Assembly: GCA_017883105.1 (NCBI GenBank)
Contig: JADGOF010000142.1
Span: forward strand, 1 to 6,196
DNA: 6,196 nucleotides
Source of the DNA: Acidimicrobiales bacterium
GTDB lineage: Bacteria; Actinomycetota; Acidimicrobiia; Acidimicrobiales; RAAP-2
Direction: 5' to 3'
The notes below the pieces were generated by a model, which ran no database searches, had not been told where the DNA came from, and saw nothing but the letters and a program-made list of their open reading frames with translations. Within the stretch, counting starts at the first letter, position 1. Each line of letters starts with the position of its first letter. The translations under genes and the position numbers were made by a program. This document shows, piece by piece, positions 1 to 5,551 of this stretch.

Positions 1-704
1 GCCCGGCTGGCCACCATCTGCTCGATCTCCGCATACCGCTTCGGATGCAGCGTGGCGAAGGCCAGGTCCTCGAGCTGCCACTTCACACCCTGGATGCCCA
101 ACCGATGAGCCAACGGGGCGTAGATGTCCAAGGTCTCCTGGGCGGTCCGACGCTGCTTCCATTCCGGCATGACCGACAGTGTCCGCATGTTGTGGAGCCG
201 GTCGGCCAGCTTGATGATCAACACCCGCCAGTCGTTGGCCATGGCCACCAACATCTTGCGCACCGTGGCGGCCTGCTGGGCCTCTTTCGAGTCGAACTGC
301 AGACGGTCGAGCTTGGTGACCCCTTCGACGATGAGAGCCACCGTGGGACCGAAGTCACGCTCGATCACCTCGGTGGTGACACCGGTGTCCTCCACGGCGT
401 CGTGCAGCAGGGCCGCGGCCACCGTCTGAGCATCCAGCCCCAGGTCAGCGACAATTCCGGCCACGGCTATGGGGTGGGTGACATAGGGCTCACCCGACCT
501 CCGTAGCTGACCGGCATGGGCCACCGTCGCCGTTTCGGCCGCATGCACGATGAGCGAGGTGTCATCCCCGGGATGACGGCGGAGAAAGGCCTCGATGACC
601 GGCACCAGCAGGGCTGCTTCATCCGGAGGCAGGGACGAGCCCGCGACGTACTCGTCGCCGGGACCGGTGGCCCCTTCGGCAGGGACTGGTGTGGCCAAGG
701 CCAT
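1..704 (-). CDS. relA: Bifunctional (p)ppGpp synthetase/hydrolase Rel, N-terminal part (3' end beyond window)
   Basis: Long RelA/SpoT family enzyme that makes and degrades the stringent-response alarmone (p)ppGpp in the cytoplasm. My translation of the minus strand from ATG at 704 gives 234 residues with no stop before the window edge, so the gene continues to the left. The HD hydrolase domain is complete in its key motifs: HAGQLRRSGEPYVTHP (63-78), LLHDAVEDT (99-107) and KLADRLHNMRT (165-175). Residues equivalent to the catalytic or metal-binding set of the streptococcal Rel structure are all present: R68, H77, H101, D102, E105, D106 and N172. IYAPLAHRLGIQGVKWQLED (194-213) is the usual link into the synthetase domain, whose active site lies outside the window, as do TGS and ACT. 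Hydrolysis is therefore expected; synthesis cannot be judged. ATG 704 is the only usable start between the in-frame stop at 744-746 and the HD domain. It has no Shine-Dalgarno sequence and follows a strong inverted repeat. Confidence 0.96.
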   Translation of the reverse strand, partial: MALATPVPAEGATGPGDEYVAGSSLPPDEAALLVPVIEAFLRRHPGDDTSLIVHAAETATVAHAGQLRRSGEPYVTHPIAVAGIVADLGLDAQTVAAALLHDAVEDTGVTTEVIERDFGPTVALIVEGVTKLDRLQFDSKEAQQAATVRKMLVAMANDWRVLIIKLADRLHNMRTLSVMPEWKQRRTAQETLDIYAPLAHRLGIQGVKWQLEDLAFATLHPKRYAEIEQMVASR

Positions 705-710
705 GCCTAC

Positions 711-716
711 ACGGTA
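711..716 (-). promoter_or_regulatory. Candidate -10 box for a leaderless relA transcript
   Basis: The minus strand reads TACCGT here, matching the TANNNT form of actinobacterial -10 boxes. Six bases separate it from the A of the relA ATG, the spacing expected if transcription starts at the initiation codon itself. That would fit the absence of any Shine-Dalgarno sequence. No good -35 hexamer is visible at the usual distance, and a six-base motif with three fixed bases occurs often by chance, so this is only a candidate. The box lies within and next to the inverted repeat, so a protein bound there would block it. Confidence 0.3.
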
Positions 717-742
717 CCTGTCGCAGGCAGGCGACCGGTACC
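713..742. repeat. Inverted repeat just upstream of relA
   Basis: The arms ggtacctgtcgc (713-724) and gcgaccggtacc (731-742) are reverse complements at 11 of 12 positions around a 6-nt centre (aggcag). Each outer end carries the self-complementary hexamer GGTACC. The dyad ends 8 nt before the relA ATG. As DNA it could be an operator for a dimeric regulator. As RNA it would form a stable hairpin close to the start codon if transcription came through from secF. It lacks a following T-run, so simple termination is less likely. The symmetry is seen directly; its role is inferred. Confidence 0.75.
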
Positions 743-786
743 TTCACCCGTGATCGCGGGAGTGTTCCGCCGTGCTCCCACCCCCA

Positions 787-816
787 TCGGGACCCAAACC
801 CCGGGTCGGGAACCGA
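787..816. other. Imperfect hairpin between secF and relA
   Basis: tcgg+gaccc (787-795) can pair with gggtc (803-807) and ccga (813-816), giving five plus four base pairs around a 7-nt loop with a 5-nt one-sided bulge. It lies 21 nt past the secF stop, a typical terminator position, but no U-tract follows in the secF transcript. It could be a weak or factor-dependent 3' end, an RNA-stabilising stem, or chance in GC-rich DNA. Confidence 0.3.
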
Positions 817-837
817 CGGACGACCTCGGGACAACGG

Positions 838-2292
838 TCAGCGGCGCTTGCCCTTCCCACCCTTGCCCTTGCGGGGACGAGGAGGCGGACGGTTGCCGCC
901 GGGGCGGGTCGATCCCGACGCCGAGGGTCCTCCCCCGCTGGAGGCCCGGGGGGCGCCGGCCGTCGACGTTGACGCGTCGGTCGAACCGGAGCCCGGGCCG
1001 GCCCCCTTGGAGCCTGCCGATCCGGACCGCTTGGTCGATGATCCCGCGCCAGGGCGGATCACGCCCGAAGACTGGGTGCGGGCCCGCCCTGAGCCGCGCC
1101 CGCTGCCACTGCCGGCGGAGGCGCCCGCCATGGCCGCGGCGGCTGCAGGGGTGAGAGAGCCGTGGCGCTCGCCGCGGGTCTCCAGGCGCTGGCGGATGGT
1201 CGTGTAACGAGGTTCGCGTTCCTTCATCAGGGCCAACAGCGGTGAAGCGATGAAGATCGAGGAGTAGGCACCGCTGGTCAGGCCGATGACCAGGGCCAAT
1301 CCGAAGTCCTGCAACGAGGAGGCACCGAGGAAGAACGCACCGACCACCAACACCGAAAGCACCGGCATGATCGCCACCAGTGAGGTGTTGATCGATCGGG
1401 CCAGCGTCTGGTTCATCGACAGATTGACCATGTCCGAGTAGGTGATCCGACCGGACGCGCCGAGTCCCTTGGCGTTCTCCCGTATTCGGTCGAATACCAC
1501 CACGGTGTCGTAGAGGGAATAGCCCAGCACAGTCAGCACCGCGATCACCGTGTCCGGAGTCACCTGGAATCCCGTGAGGGAGTAGATGCCCACCGTGATC
1601 AGGATGTCGTGGATGACCGCGACGAGGGCCGCGACGGCCATCTTGAACTCGAACCGGACCGAGATGTACAGGGTGACCGCGATGAAGAACACGATGAGGG
1701 CCTCGATGGCCTTGGAGGTGACCTGGCCACCCCAGGTAGGCCCGACGTCGTTGAAGTTGACGTTGTTCGGCGAGGTGTTGGCCGCCTTGGCCAAGGCGTT
1801 GGTGACCTTGTTCTCGAGGGCGTCGCGCTCGGCCACCGACTTCGAGTTCAGGTCGACCTGAACCTGGATCTGCTTGTCGTGGCTGACCTGGTTGGTCAAC
1901 TGGACCACCGTGGGTTGGGAGACCCCGGCTGACTCCACGGCGGACGTGGCCTGGGCCACGGTGAGGTTCTGTGAGCTCACCAGCCAGGACTGGCCGCCCT
2001 TGAAGTCGATGCCCAGGTTGAGGCCGCGGGTGCCGAGGGAGATCACCCCGAGCACGATGATCAGCGCCGAGACGCCGAACCAGATCTTGCGGTTGCCGAT
2101 GAAGTCGAACGAGGTCTCACCCCGGTACAGGCGGACGAAGGCGTTGTGGCGCTTGCCGCCGTGCTCTTCGGCCTCCAGCTCCTCGGCCGCGAACTCCAGC
2201 TCCTCGTCGAATGCCTCTTCGAGCTCGGCTGCCGCATCGTCGCCCTCGGGGGTCGTCGAGCTGCCGTCGTCGTTCCCTCCGCGAGGACTCAT
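838..2292 (-). CDS. secF: Protein translocase accessory subunit SecF with extended termini
   Basis: Inner-membrane partner of SecD in the proton-motive-force-driven accessory complex that helps SecYEG release translocated proteins. The protein is 484 residues. The family core spans about 55-355: FDFIGNRKIWF (62-72), first membrane segment about 70-87, LNLGIDFKGG (91-100), an exoplasmic P4-type domain to about 182, VGPTWGGQV (183-191), then five membrane segments to about 355. YDTVVVFDRIREN (261-273) and NQTLARSINTSL (294-305) hold the Asp and Arg equivalent to residues implicated in proton movement in Thermus SecDF (D262 and R299 by my count). Unusual parts: residues 1-50 are strongly acidic, with runs such as AELEEAFDEELEFAAEELEA, and residues 360-484 form a Ser/Gly/Pro/Ala-rich basic tail ending KGKGGKGKRR. 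Both ends should be cytoplasmic. The ATG overlaps the secD stop (ATGA), and a GGAGG lies 7 nt upstream, so the start, and hence the acidic extension, is well supported. Confidence 0.95.
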   Translation of the reverse strand: MSPRGGNDDGSSTTPEGDDAAAELEEAFDEELEFAAEELEAEEHGGKRHNAFVRLYRGETSFDFIGNRKIWFGVSALIIVLGVISLGTRGLNLGIDFKGGQSWLVSSQNLTVAQATSAVESAGVSQPTVVQLTNQVSHDKQIQVQVDLNSKSVAERDALENKVTNALAKAANTSPNNVNFNDVGPTWGGQVTSKAIEALIVFFIAVTLYISVRFEFKMAVAALVAVIHDILITVGIYSLTGFQVTPDTVIAVLTVLGYSLYDTVVVFDRIRENAKGLGASGRITYSDMVNLSMNQTLARSINTSLVAIMPVLSVLVVGAFFLGASSLQDFGLALVIGLTSGAYSSIFIASPLLALMKEREPRYTTIRQRLETRGERHGSLTPAAAAAMAGASAGSGSGRGSGRARTQSSGVIRPGAGSSTKRSGSAGSKGAGPGSGSTDASTSTAGAPRASSGGGPSASGSTRPGGNRPPPRPRKGKGGKGKRR

Positions 2293-3809
2293 GGACGGGC
2301 CTCCGCACTCACACCGAGACCACTGGCCACGCCCATGCCCCGGGCCTCGGTGGCGCTACGGCTGCGCCCGAGCAGGATCACGAACGGCTTGGTGAAGAAG
2401 TAGGTGATGATGACGTCAAGAATGGTGGACAGCCCGAGGAAGAGGGCGAAGCCACGCACCGGCCCGATCGAGATGAAGTAGAGGATGGCCGCGCCGAGCA
2501 GGGAGACCGCGTCGGCGGCCAACACGGTCCGGAAGGCACTGGTGAAGCCCTTGTCGACGCTGCTCCGGATGGTACGGCCGGATCTGGTCTCGTCCTTCAG
2601 TCGTTCGAAATAGACGATGTAGGAGTCGACGGTGATGCCGACCGACACGATGAGGCCGATGATGCCGGCCAGGTCGATGGTGGTGCCGAGGGTGGCGCCC
2701 ATCCACGAGATGATCGACCAGAGCAGTGCCGCGGTGACGGCCAGGCCGGACACCACCACGATGCCGAGCAGCCGGTAGTAGAAGATCATGTAGAGCATGA
2801 CCAGCAGCAACCCGGCCAGGCCGGAGATGAGGCCGGCATGCAAGGAGGCCTTCCCGAGTGTCGGGGAGACCGTCTGCACGGTCAGGCGGTCGAGCTTCAC
2901 CGGCAAGGAGCCGTAGTTCAACTCGGTGGCCAAGGTCTTGGCCTGGTCCTCGGTGAAGCCGCCGGAGATCTGCACCTGGCCACCGAATGAGGTGAAGGCC
3001 GAGGCGGAGGGTTGGGTGATGGGCGCGGAGATGACCTGACCGTCGAGGTCGATCCCGATGATGGCGTGGAACTGCTGTCCGGCCAGAATGTCCCACTGCG
3101 AGGCCCCTGCGCTGGTCAGCACGATATTGACTGTCCAGTTGCCACTCGACAGCTGGGCAGAGGCCGACTTGACCGCGGTGCCGGTGAGCCCGGCCGGGCC
3201 CAACACATAGCGACCCGTTTGCGTGGAGGACGATCCGGGCAGAAGCACGGTGTCGTTCTTGTTGTCCTTGCCCGGCGAGGTCGACTGGTAGGTCGCGAAT
3301 TGGGGATCTGCGCCAATATTGGTGTTCGAGGTGTACCCGTTGACGTTGCTCGAAGAGGGGGTGACCTGGAGATTGGGCGCGGTCAGGGCTGTGGCCGCCG
3401 AGCAGGTGGGCAGCGGGCCGGTGATCGCCGCCTGCCCCTTCTTCAACGTGAGGGACGGCGCATAACAGAGTGCCGGGCGGAAGAAGAGCTGTGCGGTGTT
3501 CCCTAGGGTGGCCAGGACTTTCTGGGTGTTCTTCTCACCGGGGATGGACACCGATATCTGGTTCTTTCCCTGGCTGTCGACGGTGGCGCCACTGGTGCCG
3601 GCATTGACCCGGTTGTTGATGATGCTGACGATGTTGTGCAGCTGGTCCTGTGTCACCGGCGTATGGGTCTGATAGACGACGGCCAGACCGCCATCGAGGT
3701 CGAGCCCGAGTTTCGGTGACCATCCCGCCACCAGGGTGGCACTGAGGGCGACCATCGCGATGGCGACCACCGAAAGCAGGCTGATCCACAGGGAGCGCTT
3801 GTTCTTCAT
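2289..3809 (-). CDS. secD: Protein translocase accessory subunit SecD
   Basis: Membrane subunit that works with SecF and YajC to drive late steps of Sec-dependent export using the proton gradient. It has 506 residues. After a first membrane segment (about 8-29) comes the family motif LGLDLDGG (34-41), then P1 elements NNRVNAGTSGATV (65-77) and GNTAQLFFRP (103-112). The exoplasmic part resumes with AIIGIDLDGQVISAPITQPS (249-268) and QISGGFTEDQAKTLATELNY (280-299). Five further membrane segments occupy about 322-478. The fourth segment contains GITVDSYIVYFERLKDE (391-407), whose Asp (D395) matches the proton-pathway Asp of Thermus SecDF. GFALFLGLSTILDV (453-466) and FFTKPFV (471-477) are also typical. 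Residues about 113-205 form a Ser/Thr/Asn-rich insertion with the protein's only two cysteines, C115 and C136. The start lies 6 nt after the yajC stop without a clear ribosome-binding site, suggesting coupled translation. The stop overlaps the secF ATG. Confidence 0.97.
   Translation of the reverse strand: MKNKRSLWISLLSVVAIAMVALSATLVAGWSPKLGLDLDGGLAVVYQTHTPVTQDQLHNIVSIINNRVNAGTSGATVDSQGKNQISVSIPGEKNTQKVLATLGNTAQLFFRPALCYAPSLTLKKGQAAITGPLPTCSAATALTAPNLQVTPSSSNVNGYTSNTNIGADPQFATYQSTSPGKDNKNDTVLLPGSSSTQTGRYVLGPAGLTGTAVKSASAQLSSGNWTVNIVLTSAGASQWDILAGQQFHAIIGIDLDGQVISAPITQPSASAFTSFGGQVQISGGFTEDQAKTLATELNYGSLPVKLDRLTVQTVSPTLGKASLHAGLISGLAGLLLVMLYMIFYYRLLGIVVVSGLAVTAALLWSIISWMGATLGTTIDLAGIIGLIVSVGITVDSYIVYFERLKDETRSGRTIRSSVDKGFTSAFRTVLAADAVSLLGAAILYFISIGPVRGFALFLGLSTILDVIITYFFTKPFVILLGRSRSATEARGMGVASGLGVSAEARP
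2300..2304 (-). promoter_or_regulatory. Shine-Dalgarno site of secF
   Basis: The minus strand reads GGAGG, 7 nt before the secF ATG and inside the last codons of secD. It is the clearest ribosome-binding site in the window. It fixes the secF start at 2292, showing that the acidic N-terminal extension is part of the protein rather than an over-long start call. Confidence 0.75.
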
Positions 3810-3815
3810 CGGTGA

Positions 3816-4355
3816 TCAGATGAGCGGCGGGTCGTTGGAAGCAGGGGGATCGTCGGGGTCATTGGCCTTCTTGGCTCTCTTGCCCCTGGCGGATGGACCC
3901 GTGTCCTCGGTCGCTACCTCGTCATCGGGCGCGTCGCCCTGTTCCCCGTCGACACCGGCCTCGTCCGAAGCGTGGTCGTTCAGGCGGTCGGCATCATCAC
4001 CTTCGTGATCCTGGTCATCGGTGGCTTCATCGTCATCCTCGGAAACCGGCGGCTCCATCTTGCGGATCACATACTGCTTGAGCACGACGAAGGAGGCGCC
4101 CACACTCGTCTCCAACGTGACCCGGTCACCGTCGATGTCGATGACGTAGCCGACGATACCGCCGGCCGTCAGGACTTCGTCGCCGACCTCGAAGGTGTTG
4201 CCGACCTCCCGCGCCGCCTTGGCCTTGCGCTGGCGGGGACGGTAGAAGAGAAAGTAGAAGGCCGCTGCGATCGCCGCGTAGATGATGAGGATGGTGCTGC
4301 TGCCGCTCGACTTCGCACCCAACAGGGGCGCGACCAATGCCAGATCGGCCGTCAT
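3816..4355 (-). CDS. yajC: Sec translocon accessory subunit YajC with long acidic tail
   Basis: Small single-pass membrane protein that associates with SecD and SecF. The chosen ATG gives 179 residues: a short N-terminus, one membrane segment (about 21-38), then the conserved FYRPRQRKAKAAREVGNTF (37-55), VGDEVLTAGGIVGYV (57-71) and the small beta-rich domain ending near VIRKM (96-100). The frame stays open upstream to 4631 inside tgt, but that part reads as antiparallel-free nonsense relative to YajC and lacks family similarity. ATG 4355 places the membrane segment where YajC normally has it, and no ATG, GTG or TTG occurs close upstream. No good Shine-Dalgarno sequence is seen. Residues about 102-151 are unusually rich in Asp and Glu, followed by a short basic patch (ARGKRAKKA, 156-164) and a Pro/Asp end. 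Many YajC proteins are about 100 residues, so the tail nearly doubles it. secD follows after 6 nt. Confidence 0.93.
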   Translation of the reverse strand: MTADLALVAPLLGAKSSGSSTILIIYAAIAAAFYFLFYRPRQRKAKAAREVGNTFEVGDEVLTAGGIVGYVIDIDGDRVTLETSVGASFVVLKQYVIRKMEPPVSEDDDEATDDQDHEGDDADRLNDHASDEAGVDGEQGDAPDDEVATEDTGPSARGKRAKKANDPDDPPASNDPPLI

Positions 4356-4396
4356 CGCGCGTTGGGGGAAGAGGTAGTGGTCCGCACAGCGGTCTG

Positions 4397-4423
4397 ACTG
4401 TAGCCCAGCCCGACCGAGGTCAG
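4397..4423 (-). promoter_or_regulatory. Weak candidate promoter upstream of yajC
   Basis: In the 80-nt gap between tgt and yajC the minus strand has TACAGT (4397-4402) as a possible -10 box and CTGACC (4418-4423) as a poor -35 box, 15 nt apart, which is short. The resulting leader would be about 35 nt. The gap is the only place between queA and secF where genes do not touch or overlap, so a Sec-specific promoter would fit here, but the motif match alone is weak. Confidence 0.2.
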
Positions 4424-4435
4424 GCGCCGCGTACC

Positions 4436-5551
4436 TCAGGCGCCCCAGACGGTGGCGACCTGGGCCCGCAGGGCGTCGAACCGCCCCTCGGCGATGGCCA
4501 GGCGGGCCTGGGCCATCAATCCCAGCACAAAGGCCAGGTTGTGGATGCTGAGGAGCCGCCAGGCGGTGGGCTCCCCCACCACCAGCAGATGGCGCAGATA
4601 GCCCCGCGACCAGCGGGCGCAGGTTGTGCACGCGCAGGTCGGATCAAGCGGTCCGTCGTCGCCGGCGTGGACCGCGTTGCGCAGGTGAAGCCGCCCGGAG
4701 GACATGAGGATGGCGCCATGGCGGGCCATGCGGGTGGGGGCGACGCAGTCGAACTGGTCGACCCCGAGTGCGACGGCCTCCATCAAGCCGACCGGGTCAC
4801 CCACGCCCATCAGGTACCGGGGCCGGTCGACGGGGAGATGCGGCAGGGTGGCGGCCAGGGCATCGAGCATGGCCGGACGGGTCTCGCCCACCGAAAGCCC
4901 CCCGATGCCGTACCCGTCGAAGTCGAGGGCGACGGTGCGGGTGGCGCTCTCCTCGCGCAGCGAAGCATCGGTTCCACCCTGGACGATCCCGAAGAGCGCC
5001 TGACCTTCCGGGCGAGCCTCGAGGCGAAGGTGGTGCCGACGGGCCCGCCCCGCCCAAACAGCGGTCCGGTCGACCGCAGTGCGCAGGACCTGCGGGGTGG
5101 CCGGCAGGGTTGAGCACACGTCGAGCACCATCTGGATGTCGGCACCGATCAGACCCTGCGCCTCCACTGCGGTCTCCGGGGTCAGCCGCATGATCGCCCC
5201 GTCGTAGACCGATGCAAAGGTGACGCCGTCGTCGTCCACCGTCGAGGTGAGCGAGTGCACCTGGTAGCCGCCCGAGTCGGTGAGGGTGTGCCCACCCCAA
5301 CCGGTGAAGCGGTGCAGGCCACCGAGTGCGGCCACCGTCTCCGCTCCGGGACGCAGCATCAGGTGGTAGGTGTTGGCCAGCACCACGTCGGCGCCCAACG
5401 CCTCGAGGTCGGCACTGTCCAGAGCCTTGACGGCGCCCCTGGTCCCCACCGGCATGAACGCCGGCACCGGATAGGAGCCCCGGGCCGTGTGCACCCGGCC
5501 GGTACGGGACGATCCGTCGGTGGCGGTCACCTCCACACGCAACGGATTCAC
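4436..5551 (-). CDS. tgt: Queuine tRNA-ribosyltransferase (tRNA-guanine transglycosylase)
   Basis: Exchanges guanine-34 in the anticodon of GUN tRNAs (Asp, Asn, His, Tyr) for a 7-deazaguanine, preQ1 in bacteria that make queuosine. The protein has 371 residues, the usual length for bacterial Tgt. Visible motifs in TIM-barrel order are FMPVGTRG (32-39), LTDSGGYQVHSL (90-101) with D92 matching the general-base Asp, LDVCSTLPA (143-151) with base-recognition D144 and C146, FGIVQGGT (187-194), GGLSVGE (217-223), YLMGVGDP (246-253) and DQFDCVAPTRMARHG (265-279) with D268 as the covalent nucleophile. The zinc site is complete: C306, C308, C311 and H337. Two spots differ from the common consensus: V145 where Glu is usual after the Asp, and H99 where Phe is usual. 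The start is GTG, overlapping the queA stop as GTGA; family alignment supports it because VEVTATDGSSRTGRVHT is the normal N-terminus. Its substrate is processed next by QueA. Confidence 0.96.
   Translation of the reverse strand: MNPLRVEVTATDGSSRTGRVHTARGSYPVPAFMPVGTRGAVKALDSADLEALGADVVLANTYHLMLRPGAETVAALGGLHRFTGWGGHTLTDSGGYQVHSLTSTVDDDGVTFASVYDGAIMRLTPETAVEAQGLIGADIQMVLDVCSTLPATPQVLRTAVDRTAVWAGRARRHHLRLEARPEGQALFGIVQGGTDASLREESATRTVALDFDGYGIGGLSVGETRPAMLDALAATLPHLPVDRPRYLMGVGDPVGLMEAVALGVDQFDCVAPTRMARHGAILMSSGRLHLRNAVHAGDDGPLDPTCACTTCARWSRGYLRHLLVVGEPTAWRLLSIHNLAFVLGLMAQARLAIAEGRFDALRAQVATVWGA

Larger units (their letters stand above)
705..837 (-). other. secF-relA intergenic region
   Basis: This 133-nt stretch between the secF stop and the relA start holds no convincing gene. 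It contains two dyad symmetries (713-742 and 787-816, listed separately) and a candidate -10 box at 711-716. No T-rich tract follows either hairpin on the minus strand, so a standard intrinsic terminator is not visible. Because this is the largest gap in the window, it is the likeliest place for relA to have its own promoter, which would separate it from the Sec genes. Confidence 0.8.

Noticed and set aside
787..816. Intrinsic terminator after secF
   Set aside because: The stem has a 5-nt bulge and no T-tract follows on the minus strand, so I list it only as a possible hairpin.
516..1207. Plus-strand open frames of 172 and 212 codons across the secF end and relA start
   Set aside because: They are antisense to SecF and Rel, are dominated by Arg, Pro and Gly, show no family motif, and are expected by chance in GC-rich coding DNA.
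2211..2990. Plus-strand open frame of 259 codons antisense to secD
   Set aside because: Its composition mirrors the reverse complement of the SecD frame (Gly, Asp, His, Gln rich) and it has no recognisable domain, while SecD motifs on the other strand are unmistakable.
4356..4631. N-terminal extension of the YajC frame into tgt
   Set aside because: The extension overlaps the 3' end of tgt by about 196 nt, has no similarity to YajC and no membrane segment; the internal ATG at 4355 matches the family start.
4337..5113. Plus-strand open frame of 258 codons antisense to tgt
   Set aside because: It is fully covered by Tgt, whose catalytic and zinc motifs are intact on the minus strand.
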